From the NCBI GenBank assembly GCA_036897485.1, contig JAYMTF010000865.1, positions 1 through 29,012 of the forward strand: 29,012 nt of DNA, in the 5' to 3' direction. Position numbers and translations under genes: made by a program. Shown here piece by piece: positions 11,396 to 21,790 of the stretch; the first letter of the stretch is position 1; the number at the start of each line of letters is the position of its first letter. This stretch comes from Pelargonium nanum (taxonomy: Eukaryota; Streptophyta; Magnoliopsida; Geraniales; Geraniaceae). The notes beneath the pieces were generated by a model. The model had not been told where the DNA came from and did not search any database. It worked only from the letters and a program-made list of their open reading frames with translations.

Positions 11396-13139
11396 TTTAA
11401 TTATATTAATTTTACAGTTAGTTATCAAATTGAACATGAGATATTCTAGGGTTTTCTTCTTTCTTTTGACATTATTCTTATCCCAAGTGATGTGGCAAAG
11501 ATAACCAATTAGGGACAATGTGAAAATCTAATGCTAAAGTGACTTTTGATCAGATAACAATGGCAGAAAATGAGGAAGTAACCTAAATTGCTTTGACTTT
11601 GTGCTCTATGTTGTCTTCAAGTGAATGCTCACTTTGCTTTCAAGAACCGCATGATGTTGTTGATGTTGTTGATGACGATGATGATGATTCAAATCACCAT
11701 CTTTTTTTCCTTTTCTTCTTTTGACATAACCCTAAAATTAATTAATTCACCATACACTTTTCATGGAATTCTGGAAATACCCATTCTTGCATTTATTAAA
11801 CATAGAAGACAAAATGACCTAATATCTCCTTGTATTCTTGAATTACAGATTACAAGAAAATAAAAATCTATCTTTGACAAAAAAGTTAGGTCTTTTAGCA
11901 CTATTTACTTTTCAAAATCCAAAACCCTAATTCCTGGTTCAATGTTTCTACATAATTACTTGGAACCCTAGTTTGTGTTGAACATGAATAGAAGTTTTCG
12001 AAACCGAGCCCGGGTTTTGGGGCACAAGAAAATGCTTGATTCCCTCATGTAACAGATTAATGCAACAAATTAAAAGTCATCACAAATTGCATGACTAGAA
12101 AATTGATCACACTCGATTCGCGACCTCGCGAAATCTGTTAGAGCTAACACTACCCGATCAAGTACTAACTATATTATAGCTTCTTTTTATATGTATGTTC
12201 ATGGGACGTACGTAACCTTAATTTGATCAAGTTTGGTATGACATGGTACGTGAAATTTGGCTCCGAGGTTGATGTGTTAGGGCTTTGAGACCACGTGTGT
12301 GAAAGTCCTGAGATGGACCATCGTTGTCACACAATTGAGGCTGAGATGGTGAGAGGCCATTAGGGGCATAGGTTGCGTTTCAATGGTGAAAACAAGATTC
12401 TCTTGCACCTATTGCCTCAAGTGACTTGTGATGACCAAATGCTGACGTGGAGTATTGTGTATTTATTTATATAAATATATTTGTCCATGTGGCGGGTAGT
12501 TATTCGATGTCGATTTGCTGACATGGATTTGTCTTTTATTGGTTTAATTACTTGTCCTACACATGCAAGTGAGACCTAGTTAGCAACTTGGGTCAAAGGG
12601 AAATATATCGGTGTATATCATATATGGGTTGATATACCCATGATTTTAGATTAAGAAATAAAAAATAGAAAAGAATTTCATATTTGTCTACGAGAGTTTT
12701 GACAAGTTACAAATTCACATTCATATTTATTTTTTATCAGCAACAGGACATTATACTCGAACTAACAATATTTCTCACATTCATATTCATCTCACTAAAT
12801 TTGAGGGCGTGAAGAGTTCGTCCGCATTCAATTCGAATGTCTTTTGACTAAGTCTCAATTAGTGTCAGAGACAGAAACTTGCTAATTACACGAAATGATT
12901 TTGAAAATTTGACATAAAACATAATACAATTCATGACCTCTCCAAGTTATAGGAGTTGGGGCATCATCACCAGTAAACTGAGACATTTTTGTTGAAATTA
13001 TTGAATCTTACTACTATATAAGTGCAACGAGACCAGTACGAGTCACTGTCTACTACAGCCGCCCCTACCTTTGTCACTGATCTCAGCTATTAACTCTTTG
13101 GTTGAGACTAAGATTAGGCATAATTGAGTCTAAGCCGAA
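11396..13139. other. Intergenic DNA, mixed composition, no gene seen
   Basis: No coding domain is visible. A GAT/GTT trinucleotide-rich stretch lies near 11650-11690. The 12000-12540 part is less AT-rich and has the related words TGCTGACGTGG (about 12440) and TGCTGACATGG (about 12517), plus an isolated CACGTG near 12292. It may be an old repeat, but neither class nor ends can be set. Confidence 0.45.
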
Positions 13140-13735
13140 AAAATGGATCCAAATAGACCAGCTGACTGAATGGATTTGGTCTGATTTTCGGTCCATTGAT
13201 TTTATGTCCATTCGGTCTGGTCCCGATCCAAATCCAGTCCAGCACGATTTCACTTTTTATTTCAAATAGTAATATTTTTTTAGTTTATTCTATTACTAAT
13301 TGTAATTTTTATTTATTTATGATTTCTTTTTTGTCTAAACCATGAGGTTCTTGAGCGGGCCCGCAAACTCGTGGTTGACACCTTTAAGTCGTTTTACCAC
13401 ACTCAGACTAATCCTCATTCGAGCCGGGTAGGACCACAAGGGCGGCAAAGCTCTCCCTATCAAGTTTTAACGCATTTGTATTCAGTTGACCCACGCGCTT
13501 GGCGGTATTTATTTATGACTTTCAGTACAATATATTTCACTAATATGAACTTCATTCCTTTCAATTATAATTACTTATACTATTTTTCTAATTATTCTCT
13601 TTAACCTTTTAAAATTGTAACCGATCCATTTGATGCGTCTAAGTCTAGATCATTCACAATCAGTCTGATCTTCGATCCACATTGTACGGGACATTTGGTC
13701 CCAGTCTAGTATTAGATCAACACCCAATCTTAACT
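13140..13735. repeat. Possible nested repeat: GGTC/GATCC-rich flanks around a GC-richer core
   Basis: Both flanks (13140-13250 and 13620-13730) are dense in GGTCTG, GGTCC, GATCC and CAGTC words, unlike the neighbouring DNA. Between them is a GC-richer segment (13350-13500) with GCGGGCCCGC and GAGCCGGGTAGGACC. The layout suggests an old repeat interrupted by another insertion. No terminal inverted repeats, target duplications or coding domains were recognised, so class and boundaries are open. Confidence 0.3.
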
Positions 13736-14410
13736 GAGACTATTTGCTCTCGTTACTATATTACTAATACTAATACACATGTAAAATGCTCTTGTAAAGA
13801 TTCTTGATCATGTTGGAGTACATGTTAGGGTTTCTTTTTAGATAATCGGTTGCTAAAGCCGCAAATTGATGCTTATACGGCAATGTCATTGTCATGGAGA
13901 TAATATGAAGTATGAACACAAACATAAAAGCATGGTATCTTGTTTATTTAGATGATTTAATGGTTTTAAGCATGTGTTCAATTGGCGTAATTAGATTGAT
14001 CAATCATGCTTATCGGGCGGCTACTCCACTCTTTTCCGTGCTTATTTTACCAATACATACATCACAACGTACAAATCAATTTACTAATTACTCTATTTAC
14101 TTCCTCAACAAGTTAACTACTTTTTAATCTTACTATACCTCATATATGTGCTCAATATAGATCAAAACTCATGGCTTTTACAATTGCATGCTTGTTTCTT
14201 GCAAATGTTTTGGAAACCCCTAAAAGATATTTATTACAAATAGTGTTTGTTTGAGATCATGCATATGTATACATGAACATAACTAATTTAGAGAATAGAC
14301 ATTGATTTATCCTCTAAAATGTTAATAACATATGCTACTACATATTGTTCATGTGATTTAATATTTATATACAATCTATATTTGAGGATAGGAAAAGGTA
14401 GTGGCAAGTG
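13736..14410. other. AT-rich intergenic DNA, no gene seen
   Basis: Only short frames without family resemblance. No repeats or motifs beyond AT-rich low complexity. Confidence 0.5.
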
Positions 14411-14906
14411 AAATATAATATTAAATTAAGAATTTCAACTATCGGTTTGAATTTTAGTTGAGATGATTTTTTGACGTGATATCAGAATGTGCTACTGAAA
14501 CTTCAAAATTTCAATTCGCAACTCCTTTCTTTGGGTCTTCTACATGTTTCTCTCATATTCTAATTATTCTAACTAGTCAAATAGGGTTCACTATCTATCT
14601 CTGATATCCTTATAGCCATTGGCTTTTTTGTATATCTCTCATCGGTATACCAACAAAGGTATAACAAAGTTGCATGTGGGGTTACGTGTTGGAATATATT
14701 GTTAAAGTATAAACAAGAATTTTAACTATCAGTTTTGAGCCTTCTAGCCACTAGGCTTTCTATCTGTTTTTTATTAGTTCACTTGCAAAACCATAACATG
14801 TGTGCACGTGAGAGTGTGTTTTGTAATATAATATCACAATATAAACTAGAATTTTAATCACTTGTTTGAGATTTTATTTGAGTTGGTCTTTCATGTGGCC
14901 TCACAA
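14411..14906 (+). mobile_element. Three diverged copies of a copia-LTR-like unit
   Basis: The same roughly 80-bp pattern occurs at 14411-14490, 14686-14745 (partial) and 14800-14906. It runs AATATA-type start, TATAAAC-AGAATTTTAA(C/T), GTTTGAG-TTTT-TTGAG, then a CATGTGG/GACGTGATATCA end. The first copy ends GTGATATCAGAATG, close to TGGTATCAGAGC, the initiator-Met-tRNA primer-binding site of Ty1/copia elements. The second starts GTGTTGGAATATATTG, which suits a TG-initiated LTR. No gag-pol coding remains, so these look like decayed solo or partial LTRs. The assignment rests on pattern, not alignment. Confidence 0.45.
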
Positions 14907-16745
14907 AAAAATATATTTACAAAATATTAATATATATATATGATATATGTAATTAAGTGGAGTGTGAGTTGAGGTGAATTTCACTTTCATGCATATTGGA
15001 AATATCGATAGAAATGAAGGAAAGAAAATTAATGGGTGATTAGTCCTGTGTGAGTGATTAGAGCTCAACAAAGGCAATCAAGGAGGTGTGAGTGGCCAGC
15101 TTTTGCTTTACCTTTTTTGGTAATTGAGAGACAATATGAGATTAGTAGTTGCTTTCACTCATAGCTGGTTTTTAATGCAATTTTAGCATCAGTGTTGAAA
15201 ATACAACCACTTGCCATTTCTTTAAATCAAGACAAATTTTATTTGCTCTTCTATTCAACCAGCCATTTTGCATAAATTCAAAGCATATATTACCACATTA
15301 ATTCATCACAATAAATAATAATAATAATAATCTTATCTTCTAATTTTTTTTATTAAAATCTATCTAGCTCACATATATATCCATCAACCACCCCATATAT
15401 TCATCAATGTGATTCTCAATGTTTGGTGGTGATTTTTTTTGGAGATTATAATATATTTATCTCTTCAAAATGTTTGTTAAAATAGGGTTTTGTTCTTTGA
15501 CCCTAAGCTTTTGCATAAGTTCCATGAATCCTAATTATAGGACTGTGAATAAATTCATGCATGCTTGTTAATTATATCCATCCAAGTAATTTACTCATCT
15601 TTTAATGACAAGATGTGCTATAGCTAAGATGCTCATAAGTAATGCTCTCATATTTTTTCCCCTGAGAATCTAGAGGCCTTATCATGAAGAAAAAAAGGTG
15701 GTGAAAGTGATTTTTATGTACAAGGAAGTATATTAATTAAATTGTTTAAACACTTGAACATAAAGAAAAGGGTGTGTTTTAGCCATTTCAATGTTTCATT
15801 ACAAATATTGAGAGAAAGTTGGTAAAAGCATGATTCTTTGAATAGGGAAAGTTACACATTCATATACCATAGTTGTTGATTGGAATTCTATTTAATTAAA
15901 AAGAGGTTTAGATCCTTTTTCTTTATATATTTTTTTGGTTGTGATTCTCATGTAACAATGGAGTGATTAGTATATTAATCTCAAAATTTGTTGGTTGGTA
16001 CATGTGTTTGGTGGTTAATGAAACATATTCAAATCTGCTATATAACACGTTTATTGCTCTCTCTTTTCGTTTAAACCACGAGAACTGTTGTTTGGTAGTG
16101 TTAGTAACACTTCTCACAATTTCAACCTACATTGTCAATTGAGCTACAGCTTTTGGATTCTTTTATCGCTCTTGTGACCATAAATATACTTTTGACTCAT
16201 TAGATGACTAAAATAAATGAATTAATACCTCAAGGCTCAAGGTGGGTCATTATGAGTAATGTGGACCATAAGTTGATTATTGTTTAAATAATATTGAAAT
16301 CTAGTGGGCCGTAAGTAGATCTGAGTGTTAAAAGGCCTGATCAAGTAACACATTTGGTGTTGGGCTTTTAAGTTTCTTAAATAATGATCTTATTTGGAAA
16401 GCCCAAAGCTTTACTTGCTATCTCTCTCCTATATATTTGATTCTGATTCAATTCAATTTATGATCATGTTATTGGACTAGGGTTAGGGTTACCATTAGTT
16501 TCATCTTTATAAAGCTTAGGTGAAGCCCGAAGACCAAACCAATAGAAGAAAACCAATTTGGGGTTATAGTTATGGCCTCAACAAGTTGGTTAACCAATTA
16601 ACATGAATGCTATCTCAATAAAATATGAAATCACATGCAAAGTGAAGCACTTTTTGCAAGAGAATCTGATCGAGTTTGATGCATTTCAAGTTGTTTAAAC
16701 TTGATCTGCAACTTAGAAGGGTGGACATTAGTGCCTTCAGTCTGT
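14907..16745. other. AT-rich intergenic DNA with small repeats
   Basis: No gene recognised. It contains an AAT-type microsatellite at about 15311-15331 and a perfect 9-bp inverted repeat at 16360-16406 (listed separately). Near 16478-16491 there is a short telomere-like word, AGGGTTAGGGTT, of only two units. Confidence 0.5.
16360..16406. repeat. Perfect 9-bp inverted repeat TTGGGCTTT/AAAGCCCAA
   Basis: The left arm TTGGGCTTT is at 16360-16368 and the right arm AAAGCCCAA at 16398-16406, with a 29-nt AT-rich spacer. The arms contain site-II-type TGGGC. It may be a hairpin, or a pair of TCP-type sites with no gene attached. Confidence 0.6.
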
Positions 16746-16748
16746 TAA

Positions 16749-16968
16749 GTGGGCTACGCTAATGAGTCTCTGGTGGTGGAAGCGATGAGCCTCCGACTAA
16801 TATTTGAGAGTGACATATTACAAGTGATTCAAGCAATCCACGCCAAAATGAGAGGTTTGTAGCGATTTTGGTCTTGTGATTTTTAATACGAACAACCTGC
16901 CTAGGTGGTTAGACAGTTGTGTGTTTCTGTTTACTCGTAGGTCTGCGAATAAAATAACTCATGCATAA
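16749..16968 (+). pseudogene. Decayed LINE retrotransposon RNase H remnant
   Basis: Two adjoining frames together read like the C-terminal RNase H-like (RVT_3) part of plant LINEs. From 16749 to 16859 the frame gives VGYANES, then VVEAMSLR and LIFESDILQVIQAIH, and meets TAG at 16860-16862. From 16861, one base shifted, it gives SDFGLVIFNTNNL, then FLFTRRSANKITHA, and meets TAA at 16966-16968. Intact relatives have EAxxLR, xxFESDxxxV and RSANxxAHxLA in this order. The gap between SLR and LIFESD is shorter than usual, so an internal deletion is likely. With a frameshift and two stops it is clearly dead. The 5' part of the element is not visible. Confidence 0.7.
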
Positions 16969-18507
16969 ACTAACTCATTAGATGAAATAAAGTGTCAAAC
17001 ATATAATATAATATGATTATTTTTATGCTCAACTTTCTGGTTTGTATTATATTAGATTCTGGAAGGCCAAGACAAAACAGGTATATACTCTTACAACTTT
17101 TATTCATAAGAAATGAGCCTAGCGTTTTTAATGATGTTATTTTACTTAATTATATGTGGAATCCAATAAAAGTACACATTTTTTAATATGTGTTCTTATA
17201 TATAATTAATGTGACGTAAGTGCATGCGTGAGATCAAACAATCTACTACTATTATTTGTTAAGCAATTTCATGCAAATCCTGAGATAATTATTGAAATTG
17301 AGTGATAGATATATATGTAATTTAAAGCCACTTTATGAAGATATAATTAAAAAACAATTCCTCTGATTATGAAAGGTGCAATTCATGTGTCAAACTAATC
17401 TGTATATATGCTTTTCAAAAGTAGTTCAACTTTTTTTGTGGACTGCCTTTAGCTTTTCTCATTAGGAATCATATTTTCACTTTAAATGTGACTTAGGCTT
17501 GCATTCTATTCATTTTCATGACAAGTTTGCGGGAACTTTTTAACATTGTTAATTGTATCAAACGGAAATGATATGTGTGTAATTCGACTTAATTTAAGTA
17601 GTTAATTGTTTGCGTATAAAAGCCGTAGAGCTTGTTTTTCTTCATCTACGTACGACGACCCATCTGAACAAGCATCAAGCTCCCAACATACACGACACAA
17701 GATGAACACAATCAAAATATTGATGCACATTACAGACCCCTTTAAAAAAAGTGAATCGTGATAATCGTAACAAACAGCCCACGGCAGAACCAACTCACTG
17801 TCGTGGAAAACCAAAGAGTACGATATAGCTCATCGTGGGGCATCAATAGTGACTATTACAAAGAGTGTAATATTCATAGATTTAAGATGTGTGCATAGCA
17901 TCGTAAAAACACTCTTATCCTAAAGGAAAAGAAATAATATATGTCAAGAAAACACATATACTATTAAATTTATCTTCAATCTCAAAATTTAAGTTGATAG
18001 ATGGAGTGTCTAATTACTATTTCAAGTGTTGATTAATTTCACATTTTTTAATTTGAGATTCTTTAACGCTCTAACTTACAAGTAGTTACAACTACGTAGA
18101 TTCATTTCTCGCTAAAAAGAGGACAAAAAAAGAATCTTAGTCCACTCACTGATCAGTGCAATGCAACCATGCGTAATTGTTTAATTATTTAATTGTGTTA
18201 ATTTAATTAAATATATGATTGATTACCTGGTGGTTGAGTGAGTTCATATTCAGTAGTAGGTAACTTGGGTGGTGTCTGGTGGCCTAAACCTTCTTATTTA
18301 TTTTAAATTCATATCTATATGCTTCATCGTGTTCACATGGATTAATATGTTAACAAATCTTGGATTAATATTTATGCTTTTCATTATATAATTTCGTTTG
18401 TTTAATTTTACTTTTCAATAAATAGTTAAAGATTTTCTAGCTATTCATGATCAAAACAAGTGATTCTAAAAGTTGAAATTAAAATCAACATGGTAAATTG
18501 ATACTAG
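16969..18507. other. AT-rich intergenic DNA, no confident gene
   Basis: A 70-codon frame on the minus strand (17602-17814) sits in a slightly GC-richer patch but has no recognisable domain or promoter. CACTGATCAGTG at 18147-18158 is a perfect 12-bp palindrome. The rest is AT-rich low complexity, for example around 18180-18230. Confidence 0.45.
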
Positions 18508-18765
18508 AGCCTGTTTGGTAACACTACTTTTTTGTTTAAGGATATATCAACTAGAATGAAGAAACAACTTAACGAAAAATGTATTATTTTGGTAAACATG
18601 TGATTTTAAAGAGAGCTTTTCGCAGTACACTTTAAAGTAACTTATTTTTGCAAGAGGTTGAGAGTTCTTGCAACTCAAAAAGAGCTCAAAAATGAGTATA
18701 GAAGAACTTGAGTTGACTAGATTTTAGTTTGGGTTAACGTAACTAATTGAAACAATTTGTGTGCT
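18508..18765. mobile_element. Possible hAT-type MITE end with internal hairpin
   Basis: GAGCCTGTTTGGTA near 18508 resembles the GCCTGTTTGG ends of many plant hAT-family MITEs. Within it is a perfect 8-bp hairpin, TTGCAAGA (18648-18655) and TCTTGCAA (18666-18673). No matching CCAAACAGGC end or target duplication was found downstream, so this is tentative. Confidence 0.2.
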
Positions 18766-19380
18766 AACATTTACTATAGTCAACTTGATTTTGTTTGAAG
18801 TAGACATGAATTTCACATGTGTATATGATCAATTAATCCCACAAATAAGTATTAACATTGTATTATTAATTTATTTTAATGTTCATTCTGTCATTTCATA
18901 AATTAGTGCTCCTTATAAACTCATTTTTCAAATCATTCATTCCAGCAACTTCTAATTCTATCAAACTTCAAATAAAATTACAAAACTGAAAATTATAACA
19001 TCTTTCGTTTCCATTCATATAGAATACAAACGCCAAACGATAGTGTGAATGGATTCACAAATGATAAACACATTGAACAAAAGTGTTGAAGTGTTAGAGA
19101 TCGATTAGTCAAAGCAACATTTAATTTTGGGCCACATGATATGAATGAAGACACTTTACATAGAAAGAGATGTGCATGAACATAATCAAAGGTACTATTA
19201 TTGATGAACAACAACAAAAACAACAACAACAAGAAGACTCATCAACAGTACATATCAAATTCAATGAACTGTTCATGAAACACTCAATGGCAAAAGGAGC
19301 TACCAGCTAGCTAGAAACAGGTACGATGATGTTCACTATTGTCCAAGTAAATTAAAGATAGATGTGAACCAATAGGAAGT
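18766..19380. other. AT-rich intergenic DNA, no gene seen
   Basis: Short frames only. A CAACAA-type low-complexity run lies at about 19207-19231. No other structure was recognised. Confidence 0.5.
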
Positions 19381-19399
19381 GAAGAAAATGGAGAGATGG

Positions 19400-19600
19400 A
19401 TTTGAGGTTGAGCACACGTGCAAGTTACCAAACCCTAGTTCAACGGTCAAAAGTATTGAATAAGATTAGATAAGGTAGAGAGAGATAGAGAGAGAGCATA
19501 TATGATTGGAATCTTAGGAAGATGCCATAGTAAAAACCTTAAACTTATCTTTATCAACTATTTGACACGTGGTGGGCTCCTTCTTCATCATCTTCATCTT
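19400..19600. promoter_or_regulatory. Isolated G-box and GA-repeat island, no gene attached
   Basis: This stretch holds CACGTG at 19415-19420 and GACACGTGG with CACGTG at 19566-19571, a GA-rich run at about 19476-19497, and a TCTTCATCATCTTC-type pyrimidine run after about 19580. The mix looks like plant promoter or enhancer DNA, yet no coding start follows on either strand. It may be a distal element of the NAC pair, the promoter of a non-coding transcript, or chance. Confidence 0.25.
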
Positions 19601-20328
19601 CATGTTTTGTCCTTTTCGATCTCTACTCTTAATTATAATCAATCAATCATTTTGATTTTGTGTTACATAGCATTGGTCCTTATCTTCATAAATTGAGATT
19701 AAATGAGATTGATGGTTACAAAGTATACTGTGCCCATAAATTCAATTTCTTTAACGTTAGTCATAAGTTTCCAAAGCTTGTTTTAATGGTTAACGTGATA
19801 TGTTTTCTAAAAACATTAATTATAAGAGCATATATTCATCAAAAATAAATAAATTATAAGAGCGTATAAGGTGCTTTAATGAGTTTTTAAAAATGTTATA
19901 TTTTAACTTTTTTTAAGTTGTTAGGTCAATAAGAAAATTTTCGGGTCAAAATAAACTTCTTCTTTATTAATGACAAGACTCTAGTTAAGCTAATTATCAT
20001 ATATACAATCAATATATTAAAAAACAAATGTCACATGTTATCTTATTATTAACTAATAAGTTTATAAAATCAAAGAAATCATTAAGGTTTCAGAAAACTG
20101 GAAATGCATGTTTTAAATCTTAAGAACTTGTTTGTTTTGATAAATAAAATAAATAAATAAAACTTGGCTGGATGGTTACCATTTTTATTTTATTTATTTT
20201 TCACTATTTAATCTAAAAAATTGACTAGCACTTATGAAAAATTATGTTCAACGTGGAAGATGTGAACTAATATTATTCGGTGAAAACATAATTTTGTAGC
20301 GGATGACAATTTGGTCTGAAAATAGATT
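19601..20328. other. AT-rich intergenic DNA with a short direct repeat
   Basis: No gene is recognisable. AATTATAAGAGCATATA at 19818-19834 recurs at 19852-19868 with one mismatch (G for A), 34 bp apart. This is either a local duplication or the footprint of a small excised or inserted element. Confidence 0.5.
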
Positions 20329-20347
20329 TACCATATATAATTTTTTT
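20329..20347. repeat. Target-site duplication, left copy
   Basis: TACCATATATAATTTTTTT, identical over 19 bp to 20604-20622. The flanking bases differ (T at 20328, G at 20603), so the duplication ends are well defined on that side. On the other side the T run merges with the LINE's poly-A tail. Confidence 0.85.
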
Positions 20348-20603
20348 TTGAACGGAAAGATTTTATTCAAAAATTACGCCATCTCCGAAAGTAACAAACT
20401 AGAAACATCTATGGGCGGTTGTAAACCCAAACAACCCTCCGTGCCTGAAACTGAAACTGAAACCGACGACCTAGCTAACGTATGGGCTACCTGGTTCGCA
20501 GACCGGCTAATCCATCTAAAAGAAACTGAAATAAACTCTTCAAATATAGACAAAATGTCTTTAACAATCAGACCTAAGGCACTGGAATTACCCTCCCCTC
20601 CGG
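20348..20603 (-). mobile_element. 5'-truncated LINE insertion with intact RNase H tail
   Basis: On the minus strand one uninterrupted frame (20601-20374, 75 codons, stop TAA) encodes the last part of a plant LINE RNase H-like domain. NSSALGLIVKDILSIF is followed by SRSANQVAHTLAR and a QPPID end. After the stop come AATAAA (20367-20362) and an A-run at the element's 3' end. The insertion is about 256 bp and flanked by perfect 19-bp duplications, the signature of target-primed reverse transcription with heavy 5' truncation. A (CTGAAA)3 run at 20445-20462 encodes a Val-Ser repeat. The intact frame and perfect duplications suggest a recent insertion; it cannot move by itself. Confidence 0.88.
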
Positions 20604-20622
20604 TACCATATATAATTTTTTT
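20604..20622. repeat. Target-site duplication, right copy
   Basis: The second, identical 19-bp copy of TACCATATATAATTTTTTT. It directly abuts the truncated 5' end of the minus-strand LINE. Confidence 0.85.
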
Positions 20623-21372
20623 ATATTGAAAAGACTATTTTCAAAATGGAATGAATCGATCAATTTGACCATCACACTCCATGCTACAATAGTGTATTAT
20701 CAATATTCATTTAAGGTCGTAGTGATCCATATATTAACAAATGATTCTTATTGTCTTATCATTGGTCATATGGTGCAATAGATAGCCAAAAGAGATATTA
20801 GCAATTAATTCCAATTTCTATAGAGATCATTATTTGCACAAGTGAGGACATTAATTAACACAAATTTATTTGTATGCCACAGTTTTCATTTTGAGTTTGT
20901 GATGCATAATTATTCACCACAATAATAGAGTCTGTTCACAATTATGTCCATATGCAACATCCATTTTCAGCTCTTATCTTATCCATTGACAAACTCTATC
21001 TTTCAAATTTTGTTTTTGGGTCTTGAATCCACTATTTACTTTTCATACTATTAGAGATGGTACAAGTTGAACTTTATTATATTAAATTATTTTTTTTATC
21101 AATTCTTTCAAGAGATATTTGAGGATTTGAAGTTTCATATAGGAGTATAGATCACAATAAAATGGTATTTGAAAATTCACACTAAAGTCTAAACATTGAA
21201 ATTTTTTACTAATAATATACCAAACAAAAATGCAGTGATTAAAGAAGTGATAATTGACTATCATTAAGCTAATGAATTCAACACACACCTTTGAAAATAT
21301 TACAAAAATTTCAATAGTAATTTATATTTCTCTAAAAATAAACTAATTAACTATCTAAAATGTAAGAATATA
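20623..21372. other. AT-rich intergenic DNA, no gene seen
   Basis: Both strands show only short AT-driven frames. No repeats or regulatory clusters were recognised. Confidence 0.5.
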
Positions 21373-21790
21373 TAAGAGCATCAGCAATGGTGGGACTCAA
21401 ATTGAGTCCCTATATATGTTGTTTTATAATCTATTGTGTGCCACATCAGCAAAGGGCTCAAACCAAAAAAAATTGCATTGAAGGGACTCAAGAAAAAGTA
21501 AATCTGCAGCCTTTTTATTTATTTTTTGCTCATTTCAATGATCATGTGGCTACATGTGAATGAATGATGTGCAAAAAATAATATAAAAAAGAGAGAGGTC
21601 CATGACCTGTTCAGAGGGCCCAGTCCCTTAAAGAGTTTCTCCACATTGATGGACTCTTCAAAAAGTGAAGTCCCTTTTATTTTCCCCATGCAATTTGGAC
21701 CTGCATGAACCAAAATTGAACTAAAAAAACTAATAATTGGTGAAGACAGCCGACCAGCCGACTTTTGTAGTAGCATTGATTATTGGGACG
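21373..21790. mobile_element. MITE-like element with GGGACTC palindromes
   Basis: It starts TAAGAGCATCAGCAATGGTGGGACTC at 21373 (TAA being a PIF/Harbinger-type target triplet), and GAGCATC-GCAATGG ends are common in plant MITEs. GGGACTCAAATTGAGTCCC (21392-21410) is a perfect 9+1+9 palindrome. A related near-palindrome, GGACTCTTCA with TGAAGTCC, lies at 21651-21673, and GGGACTC recurs near 21483. The right terminus is not clear: no good CCATTGCTGATGCTC copy is present, so it is either diverged, deleted or nested. No transposase coding was seen. Confidence 0.4.

Noticed and set aside
13371..13604. 77-codon plus-strand frame with a GPQGRQ start
   Set aside because: It lies in a repeat-like patch, lacks a domain and ends in AT-rich low complexity.
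16478..16491. Telomere-like AGGGTTAGGGTT
   Set aside because: Only two units, so a chance or telo-box word rather than an interstitial telomere array.
16890..16950. tRNA or SINE box A (CTGCCTAGGTGGTTAG) with a box-B-like GGTCTGCGAAT
   Set aside because: The same bases encode NLPRWLD and RRSANK in the LINE RNase H remnant, which explains the segment better.
17602..17814. 70-codon minus-strand frame in a slightly GC-richer patch
   Set aside because: No domain, homologue or promoter was recognised, and its length is expected by chance.
19501..19600. Possible miRNA hairpin from GGAATCTTAGGAAGATG and the downstream CATCTTC run
   Set aside because: It pairs over only about 8 bases, and the resemblance to miR172 (AGAATCTTGATGATGC) breaks after AATCTT.
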